DNA from: UBA1732 sp045114455
GTDB lineage: Bacteria; Verrucomicrobiota; Lentisphaeria; Victivallales; UBA1829
DNA: 56,968 nucleotides
NCBI GenBank assembly: GCA_045114455.1
Contig: JBGUKN010000082.1
Location: 1-56,968, forward strand
Direction: 5' to 3'
Shown here: positions 40,438-48,197 of the stretch, piece after piece
Numbering within the stretch: position 1 is the stretch's first letter
Layout of the letters: the number at the start of each line of letters is the position of its first letter
Notes under the pieces: model-generated
The model's database searches: none
Seen by the model: the letters and a program-made list of their open reading frames with translations, nothing else
What the model was told of the DNA's origin: nothing
Made by a program: the position numbers and the translations under genes

Positions 40438-41259
40438 TCAGCCCCGGAACGCGTTGATGGCGTCGCGGAGCTTCAGCGCTTCGCGGCGGGCCGCCTCGGC
40501 GAAGTCCTCGCCGTTCGAGGCGAAGATGATGCCGCGCGAGGAGTTGATGACCAGACCGGTCCTGTCCGCGGTCAGGCCGTTGCGGAGCACGCCCTCCAGG
40601 TCGCCGCCCTGCGCGCCGATGCCGGGCACGAGCAGCGCCACGGAGTCGCCGACGCGTTTGCGGATTTCGCCGAGTTCGGCGGGGCAGGTGGCTCCGGTCA
40701 CGAGCAGGACGTTGTGATTGTAGTTCCACACGGTCGAGATGCGTTCGGCGAGATACTGGTAGAGCAGTTCGCCGTTCTGGAGCACGAGCTCCTGGATCTC
40801 CTTCGCGCCGCCGTTCGAGGTGCGGCAGAGGACCACGACGCCCTTGTCGGCGCAGTCGAGGAACGGCTTGATTGCGTCCATGCCCATGTACGGGTTCACG
40901 GTCACGGCGTCGGCCCGGTAGCGTTCGAACGCCTCGGAAACGTACATGCGCGTCGTGTTGCCGATGTCCGCGCGCTTGGCGTCCAGGATGACGGGCACGG
41001 ACGGCGCGACTTCGTGGATGTAGCGGATGGTCTCGGCGAGCTGGTCGTCGGCGTCCTGCGCGGCGTAGCATGCGGCCTGCGGCTTGTACGCGCAGACCAG
41101 GTCCTTCGTGGCGTCGATGATTGCCTTGTTGAACGCGAACACGGGCTTTTCGAGGCCGCGGACGCAGGCGGGGAGTTTGGCGGGGTCGGGGTCGAGCCCG
41201 ACGCAGACCAGCGAATCGTTGTTGCGCCAGGCGGCGCGGAGTTTGTCGTAGAAGTTCAT
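40438..41259 (-). CDS. pyrF: Orotidine 5'-phosphate decarboxylase, type 2
   Basis: The 273-residue protein catalyses the last step of UMP synthesis. Its length and sequence fit the longer type 2 (subfamily 2) enzymes: CVGLDPDPAKLPACV at the N-terminus, the catalytic block ILDAKRADIGNTT with the Asp-Lys-x-x-Asp set, VTVNPYMGMDAI, LCRTSNGGAKEIQ and LVPGIGAQGGD near the phosphate site. The frame is open upstream to an ATG at 41271, but GGAG inside that stretch lies six bases before ATG 41259, which is therefore the likelier start. No other pyrimidine gene is adjacent. Together with purQ and purC it shows de novo nucleotide synthesis. Confidence 0.94.
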   Translation of the reverse strand: MNFYDKLRAAWRNNDSLVCVGLDPDPAKLPACVRGLEKPVFAFNKAIIDATKDLVCAYKPQAACYAAQDADDQLAETIRYIHEVAPSVPVILDAKRADIGNTTRMYVSEAFERYRADAVTVNPYMGMDAIKPFLDCADKGVVVLCRTSNGGAKEIQELVLQNGELLYQYLAERISTVWNYNHNVLLVTGATCPAELGEIRKRVGDSVALLVPGIGAQGGDLEGVLRNGLTADRTGLVINSSRGIIFASNGEDFAEAARREALKLRDAINAFRG

Positions 41260-41311
41260 ATCGGTCTCCATGATATGTTATGTTGTTTGAACCGTGTTTA
41301 AGCCGGATGCC

Positions 41312-42871
41312 TCATTTGTCCTTTGCCTTCACCACGCGGATCGCGGTGAATTCCTTTCCGGGAAGGTCGAGGCGGAACCGCCCCTTCATGATGCCGCGGT
41401 CGTCGACGGTCATGTCCCATGTGTCGATCACCTCCACATGGTAGGACGCGTCCGGGTCGAGCTTGTTGAAGTCGCGGTATTTCGGCCGGTTGCGCCCGAA
41501 GTAGAAAAGCAGATAGTCGGGATCGTCCTCGGCGCATGCCGCGATGTCGTCCCATTCCTGATCCGTGCGGCGGAGTCCGCAGCCGGGCGTCTGATACAGG
41601 ATCCCCTTCAGAAACTTCAGGCGCGGCGCGCTGTCGCCCCAAAGCCTGCCGCCGTGGCTCCACCACAGGATGCCGTCGTGCCCGACGTACGTCTCGCCGT
41701 GCGTGGCGTAGCCGCCGCGGACCGTCGCCTCCCAGAAACGCCGCACGATTTCCGGCGCGGCGATGTTGCCCCACATGTACGGGATGTCGCCCTCGTACTG
41801 GATCTCGTCGAGCACGACCGGCTTGTCGTATTTGCTGCGGTACTGGTCGGTCAGCTCGGCGCAGACGTAGAAATCCTGCCGCTGGATGCTGCAGTGCGTG
41901 ATCCACGGCTTCGTGTAGTCGTAGAACGGCACGCAGTTGTGGATGCTCCGCAGGTGGCCGTACGGGTCCTTCTCCCGGATCAGCGCGGCATAATGCTCCC
42001 AGTCGTCGACCGTCTTGTCCTTCAGGATGTCGTATTCGTTGGCGAAGCTCCACCAGATGTTCGCGTACGCGCTGTAGCGCGCAGCCATGTAGGTCAGGTA
42101 AAAATCGTTTGCTTCGGCTGGCATGTTGCTGAATCCCCATTTGTCGTAGGGGTGGAACAGGATCAGGTCGGCTTCGATTCCGAGCTTGCCGAGCGTCTCG
42201 ATCGCCTCGTCGATGCGAGCGAAGTATGCCGGATTCGGTCGCGTGTAGTCCCAGTCGTATTCCTTTTCGCCGCCTTCCTTCGGCAGGAACGGGTACAGGT
42301 CGGGCTCCTTCTCGTTGAAGACGTAGTGCTTCGGGAAGATGCAGAACCGGATCTTGTTGAAGTAACCTTTCGAGAGCGTTTCGATCGTCTGTTTCCGGAC
42401 GGCTTCCGGCTGGTTCAGCCAGGCGTAGCATGTGGTGCCGACGGGATAGAACGGCGTGCCGTCGGCGTGGGCAAAATGGTATTTGTTCCTGACTTGGACG
42501 GGGCCGTGCATGCCGGGCTCCGGTTCCGTCACTTCGAATTCGCCGCGAAGGGAATTGCCTCCGTCGAAGTTGATCGTATATTGATGCTTTCCCTGGGACG
42601 AGGGCATGAACCGCACGTGCCACAGGTCGCCGTCGCGGAAGCCTTCGAGTGTTTTCGCCATGCCGGCATCCTGCGAATTGAAAACAGCCGTGACGCTCTT
42701 TGTGTCGGCGGGCAGCCCGGAGATCTTCGCTTCGAACATGCCGTAGAGCGGCACGGATGCCGGAGCTTCCTCCTTTGGTGCGTCAGACGCGGCGGCACAT
42801 CCCTGACAAAACGCCTGCTCGGCGGAGAAAAAGCCGGAAAGCGGGAAAGCGAGGCGTTTGCGTGGGATCAT
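41312..42871 (-). CDS. Glycoside hydrolase-like protein (DUF5060/DUF4038/DUF5605 type)
   Basis: The 519-residue protein has three parts. Residues about 37-115 form a small beta domain of the DUF5060 kind (ISGLPADTKSVTAVF). Residues about 125-430 form a (beta/alpha)8 barrel of the DUF4038 or apiosidase-like kind, starting NKYHFAHADGTPFYPVGTTCYAW. A C-terminal beta domain (DUF5605-like) ends GKEFTAIRVVKAKDK. Two Glu residues stand where clan GH-A enzymes need them: E279 in SFANEYD and E356 in VVLDEIQYE. The N-terminus has a weak signal (residues 1-26) with CQGC, possibly a lipobox, so export is likely but not certain. The substrate is unknown; relatives act on plant cell-wall glycans. It has its own promoter at 42919. 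Confidence 0.82.
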   Translation of the reverse strand: MIPRKRLAFPLSGFFSAEQAFCQGCAAASDAPKEEAPASVPLYGMFEAKISGLPADTKSVTAVFNSQDAGMAKTLEGFRDGDLWHVRFMPSSQGKHQYTINFDGGNSLRGEFEVTEPEPGMHGPVQVRNKYHFAHADGTPFYPVGTTCYAWLNQPEAVRKQTIETLSKGYFNKIRFCIFPKHYVFNEKEPDLYPFLPKEGGEKEYDWDYTRPNPAYFARIDEAIETLGKLGIEADLILFHPYDKWGFSNMPAEANDFYLTYMAARYSAYANIWWSFANEYDILKDKTVDDWEHYAALIREKDPYGHLRSIHNCVPFYDYTKPWITHCSIQRQDFYVCAELTDQYRSKYDKPVVLDEIQYEGDIPYMWGNIAAPEIVRRFWEATVRGGYATHGETYVGHDGILWWSHGGRLWGDSAPRLKFLKGILYQTPGCGLRRTDQEWDDIAACAEDDPDYLLFYFGRNRPKYRDFNKLDPDASYHVEVIDTWDMTVDDRGIMKGRFRLDLPGKEFTAIRVVKAKDK

Positions 42872-42918
42872 GGTGAAACTGGCTCCTGACGGTTTTTTGC
42901 GAAAAAACGTGTTTTGTT

Positions 42919-42947
42919 ACTATACCCCCGGCTTGCGGCGTTTTCAA
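42919..42947 (-). promoter_or_regulatory. Promoter of the DUF5605-type hydrolase gene
   Basis: Minus-strand TTGAAA (complement of 42942-42947), a 17-base spacer and TATAGT (complement of 42919-42924). Confidence 0.65.
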
Positions 42948-42994
42948 GAAACATCCCTCTTTTTCCGCGAAAATGCTGACAGTGATATAAATCG

Positions 42995-43012
42995 TATAGG
43001 TCATATAGGTCA
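42995..43012. repeat. Two tandem 9-bp repeats in the divergent promoter region
   Basis: TATAGGTCA occurs twice in direct succession (42995-43003 and 43004-43012), 62 bases upstream of the purQ -35 and 48 bases upstream of the hydrolase -35. A regulator site is possible; none is recognised. Confidence 0.35.
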
Positions 43013-43073
43013 TATCAAACAGTCGATGGGGATTCGGCACCGCTTGAATTTCACGAAACCTTTGTCCGCGGGC

Positions 43074-43101
43074 TTGCTTTTCCGGGGAAAGAATGTAAAT
43101 T
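43074..43101 (+). promoter_or_regulatory. Promoter of purQ
   Basis: TTGCTT at 43074-43079, a 16-base spacer and TAAATT at 43096-43101 preceded by ATG. Confidence 0.55.
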
Positions 43102-43147
43102 ATAAGGTACTGATTTTTTTCATTATCACGATCGAAAGGCGGCAGAC

Positions 43148-43957
43148 ATGCGTAAACGCGAACAAGTCAAAGTACTGATCATCACCGGCGCGGGTTTGAA
43201 CTGCGAAAAAGAGACCGCGGCGGCATTCGCCTCCTGCGGCGCGACCGCGGAACAGGTCCATCTGAACGATCTTCTGGCCGGGAAGCGCACGCTCGGCGAA
43301 TTCCATATCCTCGCACTGATCGGCGGCTTCTCGTTCGGCGACCACCTCGGATCCGGCACGGTCTTCGCGAACAAGCTGAAATTCAAGCTGACCGACGACC
43401 TGCGGAAATTCGTGTCCGACGGCAAGCTCGTGATCGGCATCTGCAACGGGTTCCAGACGCTCACCCGCCTGGGCCTCGCGCCCGCGCTTGACGGACAGTA
43501 CCTCACGCAGCAGGCCGCCCTGACCGAGAACGACAGCGGCGTGTTCCGCGACGACTGGATCACGCTGAAGGCCGACCCGGAATCCCCGTGCGTCTTCACG
43601 CGCGGCATCGACGTAATCCGCATGCCCATCCGCCACGGCGAAGGCAAATTCGTCGCCGATCCCGACGTGCTGGCGCGCATCGAATCCGGCCACCTCGCCG
43701 CGGTCCGCTACTGCTCCGCCGACGGTTCCCCCGCCAAGGGATTTCCGGAGAACCCGAACGGCTCCCTGAACGACATCGCGGGCATCTGCGACGAAAGCGG
43801 CCGCATCTTCGGCCTTATGCCGCACCCGGAGGCGTTCCTGTCTCCGTTCAACGCCCCGGACTGGCAGAAACGGAAGCTCGAAGGCAAGCTCCCCGAATGG
43901 GGCGAAGGCCGCGTGATCTTCGAGAACGCCGTGGAATTCGCGGCTTCCTGCCTCTGA
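43148..43957 (+). CDS. purQ: Phosphoribosylformylglycinamidine synthase subunit PurQ
   Basis: The 269-residue protein is the glutaminase subunit that feeds ammonia to PurL in the fourth step of purine synthesis. It is a class I glutamine amidotransferase: LIITGAGLNCEKETAAAF at the start, GGFSFGDHLGSG as the oxyanion strand, the nucleophilic Cys in GICNGFQTL, and the His-Glu pair in GLMPHPEAFL. It is longer than the Bacillus PurQ (227 aa), with insertions that resemble the glutaminase domain of large fused PurL proteins. AAAGGCGG seven bases before the ATG is the ribosome binding site. The purL and purS genes are absent here, but purC lies two genes downstream. Confidence 0.93.
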   Translation: MRKREQVKVLIITGAGLNCEKETAAAFASCGATAEQVHLNDLLAGKRTLGEFHILALIGGFSFGDHLGSGTVFANKLKFKLTDDLRKFVSDGKLVIGICNGFQTLTRLGLAPALDGQYLTQQAALTENDSGVFRDDWITLKADPESPCVFTRGIDVIRMPIRHGEGKFVADPDVLARIESGHLAAVRYCSADGSPAKGFPENPNGSLNDIAGICDESGRIFGLMPHPEAFLSPFNAPDWQKRKLEGKLPEWGEGRVIFENAVEFAASCL

Positions 43958-44080
43958 TCCGGCGGAAAGGACGCCCGGAGCAATCATCCGAATCTCTCCG
44001 CCGTTATCTCCTGCTGCCTCTGCGCGGCGGGAAAAATCGGTGCGAAACGGTCATTTTTCGGAAAAAAAGAGGAAAATGAT

Positions 44081-44108
44081 TTGAAGAATCGGAAAATGGA
44101 GTTATATT
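44081..44108 (+). promoter_or_regulatory. Promoter of rplU
   Basis: TTGAAG at 44081-44086, a 16-base spacer and TATATT at 44103-44108. The leader to the rplU start is about 54 bases. Confidence 0.6.
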
Positions 44109-44168
44109 AAAACGTTTATTTTTAGTCAAAAAACGCATACACATACAACCGCAACCCGGAGAAAAGAC

Positions 44169-44477
44169 ATGTACGCAGTAATCAAAACCGGCGGCAAGCA
44201 GCTGAAAGTCCAGGAACAGGATGTCGTTGCCGTCGAACGCATTGAAGGCGAAGTCGGCGCGAAGATCACGTTTGACGAAGTTCTGGCCAAGGGCGAAGGC
44301 GCGGACCTCACGGTCGGCACTCCGCTCGTGGATGGCGCCAAAGTCGAAGCCGAGATCGTGGAACAGTTCCGCGGTCCGAAGCTGATCGCATTCAAGATGA
44401 AACGCCGCAAAGGCTGCCGCAAACGCAAAGGCCACCGTCAGGAACTCACCCAGGTGAAGATCCTGTCGATTGCGTGA
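44169..44477 (+). CDS. rplU: 50S ribosomal protein L21
   Basis: The 102-residue protein begins MYAVIKTGGKQLKVQEQD and has the family end block FKMKRRKGCRKRKGHRQ, so it is bL21. GGAG lies eight bases before the ATG. In most bacteria rplU is followed at once by rpmA (bL27) and often obg. Here purC follows instead, its ATG 17 bases after the rplU stop, so the usual pair is broken and rpmA must lie elsewhere. Confidence 0.97.
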   Translation: MYAVIKTGGKQLKVQEQDVVAVERIEGEVGAKITFDEVLAKGEGADLTVGTPLVDGAKVEAEIVEQFRGPKLIAFKMKRRKGCRKRKGHRQELTQVKILSIA

Positions 44478-44493
44478 AAGTGACCCCGCCCTT

Positions 44494-45393
44494 ATGAAAT
44501 ATGACTCGAACGGAGCTTTGCTCGAAACCGACATTCCCGAACTCCCGCGACCCCATCGGGGTAAGGTGAGAGATGTATATGATTTAGGGGATTCCCTTTT
44601 ATTTGTAGCGACCGACCGCATCAGCGCGTTCGACTGCGTGATGCCGAACGGCATCCCGGACAAGGGCCGCGTCCTGACTGCGATGTCGCTGTTCTGGTTC
44701 GATTATATTTCATGGGCGCAGAACCATCTGCTCTGCTCGGAGGTGAGCGACTTCCCGAAAATGCTCAGGAAGTACGACAAGGACCTCGAAGGGCGTTCGA
44801 TGATCGTCCGCAAGGTCAAGCCCATCCCGATGGAGTGCATCGTGCGCGGCTACCTGACGGGCAGCGCGTGGAAGGAATACAAGCGTTACGGCACCGTCGG
44901 CGGCTATGAAGTCCGCGACGACTACCGCCTGTCCGAAAAGCTCGACAAGGCGCTTTTCACCCCCTCGACGAAAGCCGAGGAGGGACACGATGAAAACGTG
45001 ACGTTCGAGGAAGCCTGCGAGCTCATCGGCGAAGAGAAGGCGGAGTGCCTCTCCGATTTCTCCCTCCGCATCTACAAGGACGCCGCCCAGCACGCGGAAC
45101 GCTGCGGGATCATCCTCGCGGATACCAAGTTCGAGTTCGGCGAACTCGACGACGGCGAGATCATCCTGATCGACGAGGTCCTGACCCCGGATTCCAGCCG
45201 CTTCTGGCCGAAAGCCGACTATGTGCTCGGCAGCAATCCGCCCAGCCTCGACAAGCAGTTCGTGCGCGACTACCTCGAATCCCTCGACTGGGACAAGACG
45301 CCGCCCGCGCCCGCCCTGCCGCAGGACGTCGTCGAGAAGACCCGCGAAAAGTATCTCGGCGCGCTCAGAGCGCTCAGCGGCCGTTCGTTATAA
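44494..45393 (+). CDS. purC: Phosphoribosylaminoimidazole-succinocarboxamide synthase
   Basis: The 299-residue protein joins aspartate to carboxyaminoimidazole ribotide in purine synthesis. It starts near ELPRPHRGKVRDVYDLGD, followed by FVATDRISAFDCVMPNGIPDKG, and has the family ECIVRGYLTGSAWKEY and IILADTKFEFG signatures. The length resembles the longer yeast ADE1 kind, against about 240 residues in E. coli. The frame is open back to TTG 44470, which would overlap rplU; ATG 44494 is preferred. No ribosome binding site is visible, so translation may be coupled to rplU. A terminator follows the gene. Confidence 0.94.
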   Translation: MKYDSNGALLETDIPELPRPHRGKVRDVYDLGDSLLFVATDRISAFDCVMPNGIPDKGRVLTAMSLFWFDYISWAQNHLLCSEVSDFPKMLRKYDKDLEGRSMIVRKVKPIPMECIVRGYLTGSAWKEYKRYGTVGGYEVRDDYRLSEKLDKALFTPSTKAEEGHDENVTFEEACELIGEEKAECLSDFSLRIYKDAAQHAERCGIILADTKFEFGELDDGEIILIDEVLTPDSSRFWPKADYVLGSNPPSLDKQFVRDYLESLDWDKTPPAPALPQDVVEKTREKYLGALRALSGRSL

Positions 45394-45411
45394 ATACAGC
45401 ATTGGTGTTTC

Positions 45412-45448
45412 CGGAGCCGGCGTCCCGATAGACCCCGGCTCCGTTTTA
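45412..45448 (+). terminator. Terminator after purC
   Basis: A perfect 9-bp stem, CGGAGCCGG (45412-45420) with CCGGCTCCG (45435-45443), is followed by TTTTAT. It separates purC from metX. Confidence 0.7.
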
Positions 45449-45499
45449 TCTCAAGTCAGTTCGTTTTCTCCGCCCCCGGCGGAGGGAAGGGAGTTCATC

Positions 45500-46648
45500 A
45501 TGGCACAGGAATCCTGCAGCGGTTCGGTCGGAATCGTCCGGCCCTCCGACTATCTGTTCGAGGAAGAACTCCCCCTCGACTGCGGACGCAGCCTGAAAGG
45601 CGTCGTGATCCGCTACGAGACCTACGGCAAACTCTCTCCGAACGCGGACAATGCCGTTCTGGTCGAACATGCCCTTTCCGGCGACGCGCACCTGGCTGGG
45701 GTCTATTCCCCCGAGGACAAGAAGCCCGGCTGGTGGGACGACATGGTCGGACCCGGCAAGCCGTTCGACACCAACAAACTTTTTATCGTCTGCTCCAACA
45801 TCATCGGCGGGTGTTCCGGCTCGACCGGTCCCCGCAGCATCGATCCCGACACCGGCCGCCGCTACGACATGGATTTCCCGATCATCACGATCGCGGACAT
45901 GGTGCGCGCGCAGGAACGTCTGATGCACCACTTGGGAATCAAAAAATGGTTCTGCGTGGCGGGCGGCTCCATGGGCGGCATGCTGGCGCTCCAGTGGGGT
46001 GTCTCCTACCCGGAGGCCGTCAACGGCACCATTGCCATCGCCACCACGGCGCGCGTGTCCTCCCAGGGCATCTCGTTCAACTGGGTCAGCCGCGAGGCCA
46101 TCATGAACGACCAGCACTGGCTTGACGGCAACTACGAGGAGCAGCCGCAGCGCGGACTGGCGACGGCCCGCATGCTCGCGCACATCACCTACCTGAGCGA
46201 CGAATCCATGAACCGCAAGTTCGGGCGCGCGCTTCAGGAGTCCCCCGCTTCCGACTACGAGTTCGCATTCTCGAAGGACTTCCGCATCGAGAGTTATCTG
46301 GCGCACCAGGGCTCGAAGTTCGTGGAGCGGTTCGACGCCAATTCCTATCTGTACATCACGCGTGCGATCGACTATTTCGACCTCTCCGACTGCGCCGACG
46401 GCAATCTGTCGGGCGCGCTGAAAAAGGTGGAGACGCCGTTCCTCATCGTGTCCTTCTCCAGCGACTGGCTTTTCCCCGCATACCAGTCCAAGGAGCTCGT
46501 CCGCGCGCTGCTCGACAACGGCAACGACGTGACCTACTGCAACATCCAGTCGTCGTACGGACACGACGCCTTCCTTCTGGAGACCGAGGCGCTCGGCTCC
46601 CTGATCTCCAGCTACCTGACCAATCTGCCGTGGGAGCCGCCGGAATGA
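45500..46648 (+). CDS. metX: Homoserine O-acetyltransferase
   Basis: The 382-residue alpha/beta hydrolase-fold enzyme acetylates homoserine for methionine synthesis. The catalytic triad is visible: the nucleophile in GGSMGG (S157), the Asp in SFSSDWLFP (D322), and the His in YGHDAFLLE (H355). Family strings HALSGDAHLAG and GGCSGSTGP are present. Some MetX-type enzymes use succinyl-CoA, so the acyl donor is not certain. AGGGAG six bases before ATG 45500 decides the start over the longer open frame. The next gene, metW, overlaps it by four bases; this pairing is well known and metW is thought to assist MetX. No promoter is obvious after the purC terminator. Confidence 0.94.
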   Translation: MAQESCSGSVGIVRPSDYLFEEELPLDCGRSLKGVVIRYETYGKLSPNADNAVLVEHALSGDAHLAGVYSPEDKKPGWWDDMVGPGKPFDTNKLFIVCSNIIGGCSGSTGPRSIDPDTGRRYDMDFPIITIADMVRAQERLMHHLGIKKWFCVAGGSMGGMLALQWGVSYPEAVNGTIAIATTARVSSQGISFNWVSREAIMNDQHWLDGNYEEQPQRGLATARMLAHITYLSDESMNRKFGRALQESPASDYEFAFSKDFRIESYLAHQGSKFVERFDANSYLYITRAIDYFDLSDCADGNLSGALKKVETPFLIVSFSSDWLFPAYQSKELVRALLDNGNDVTYCNIQSSYGHDAFLLETEALGSLISSYLTNLPWEPPE

Positions 46649-47271
46649 ACGTGAAATTCAACAACAACGAAATCCAGCTCCAGCGTTCCGACCTCGCCGC
46701 CATCCGCGACATGATCCCGGAGGGCGCGCATATCCTGGATCTCGGCTGCGGGTCCGGGCGGCTCCTGTACGCCCTGAAGACGCTCAAGCACGCGAAAGTC
46801 ATGGGCGTGGAGAACGACCAGCAGAAGATCCTGGAATGCGCCGCGCGCGGCATCCCGGTCATCCACGCCAGCCTCGACGCCGCCCTGACCGATTTCTGCG
46901 ACGGTTCCTACGACTATGTGATCCTGAGCCGCACGATCCAGTCCGTGCAGCGTCCGGACATCATCCTGAACGAAATGCTCCGCATCGGCAAGCGCGGCAT
47001 CGTGTCCTACATGAACTTCGGCCACATCAACGCCCGCATCCAGATGCTCTTCGGCCACATGCCGGTGAACCGCAACTTGCCGCTGCCGTGGTACAACACC
47101 CCGACCATCCGCCCGGGCACGGCATCGGATTTCAAGGACCTCTGCAAGACGCTCGACATCAAGATCTGCCGTGAGATCCCGCTGACCAACGAGGGCGACT
47201 ATCTGCGCCGTCTCGCCGTTCTCTGGCCCAACCTCTTCGCATCCAACAGCATTTTCGTCATATCCAAGTGA
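46645..47271 (+). CDS. metW: Methionine biosynthesis protein MetW
   Basis: The 208-residue protein has a methyltransferase fold: ILDLGCGSGRLLYAL is motif I, VMGVENDQQKI motif II, and DYVILSRTIQSVQRP the following strand. It ends with LPWYNTPTIRPGTASDF and the ITLTN-like IPLTNEGDYL, as in MetW proteins. The ATG overlaps the metX stop (ATGA), so the two are translationally coupled and probably form a complex or act in sequence. Methyltransferase activity of MetW has not been shown in general; the established point is its need for MetX function in some bacteria. Confidence 0.93.
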   Translation: MNVKFNNNEIQLQRSDLAAIRDMIPEGAHILDLGCGSGRLLYALKTLKHAKVMGVENDQQKILECAARGIPVIHASLDAALTDFCDGSYDYVILSRTIQSVQRPDIILNEMLRIGKRGIVSYMNFGHINARIQMLFGHMPVNRNLPLPWYNTPTIRPGTASDFKDLCKTLDIKICREIPLTNEGDYLRRLAVLWPNLFASNSIFVISK

Positions 47272-47281
47272 GGACGTTTCC

Positions 47282-48187
47282 ATGAATCCCGCACCCGTCA
47301 TCTACTGCGTCACGGTCGAAGACACCTCGGACAACCCGGAGGGCGCCGCCGAACTCTTCAATGCGCTGGAACTCGATTTCAGCTCCTGGCGCGACGAGGA
47401 GACCAAGCATGTCCGGCACACCGTGTATTGCGCCGACGAAAACGCGGCCGCCGCGTTCTGCGAACGTCTGAAAACCGAGTTCATCCCCATGTGGCGCGAG
47501 TTCGGCGTTGTGCTGGAGGATCCCCGCACGGCCGAGATCAAGAAGGAGGACTGGGCGGAATCCTGGAAGATTCACTTCAAGACCATGGTCATCTCCCCGC
47601 GCATCGTGGTGCGTCCCTCGTGGGAGAAGTACACGCCGGAGCCCGGCCAGCATGTCATCGTGCTCGATCCCGGCATGAGCTTCGGCACGGGCCAGCACGC
47701 GACCACGAAATCCTGCATTGCGGCCATCGACCGGTTCGCGGCGGAATTCCCGGCCGGCCGGCCGCCGTCCTTCCTGGATGCGGGCTGCGGGTCCGGCATC
47801 CTCGCCATCGCGGCGCACGCGCTCGGCTGCGCTCCGGTCGACGCGTTCGACATCGACCCGGACGTGATCCCGATCGCCCGCGAAAACGCGCAGATCAACG
47901 ATGTGCCCGATTCCGAACTGGCGCTGTCCGTCTCCTCCCTGCTCGACTTCAAGCCCGGCAGGACCTATGACATCGTGGCGGCAAACATCCTGTCCTCCGC
48001 ACTCATCGAAGGCCGCGAACACCTCGTTTCGCTGGTCAAACCCGGCGGCATCCTGATCCTCGCGGGCATCCTCACCACGGAATACCCCGCGGTCCGCGAT
48101 GCCTTCGCCGCGCTCGCCTGCGTCGAACTCGGCAACTCCACCGAACGCGAATGGACCGGCGGCAGTTTCCGCACGCCCGCGTCCTGA
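47282..48187 (+). CDS. prmA: Ribosomal protein L11 methyltransferase
   Basis: The 301-residue protein matches PrmA. The N-terminal substrate-recognition domain (1 to about 90) is followed by the linker IKKEDWAESWKIHF, then the AdoMet domain with DPGMSFGTGQHATTKSC, LDAGCGSGILAIAAHALG and DIVAANILSSAL. PrmA trimethylates L11 at several residues. The gene starts ten bases after metW, with no separate promoter, so it is in the metX-metW operon. A large membrane protein gene follows after ten bases. Confidence 0.92.
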   Translation: MNPAPVIYCVTVEDTSDNPEGAAELFNALELDFSSWRDEETKHVRHTVYCADENAAAAFCERLKTEFIPMWREFGVVLEDPRTAEIKKEDWAESWKIHFKTMVISPRIVVRPSWEKYTPEPGQHVIVLDPGMSFGTGQHATTKSCIAAIDRFAAEFPAGRPPSFLDAGCGSGILAIAAHALGCAPVDAFDIDPDVIPIARENAQINDVPDSELALSVSSLLDFKPGRTYDIVAANILSSALIEGREHLVSLVKPGGILILAGILTTEYPAVRDAFAALACVELGNSTEREWTGGSFRTPAS

Positions 48188-48197
48188 TTTTCACGCC

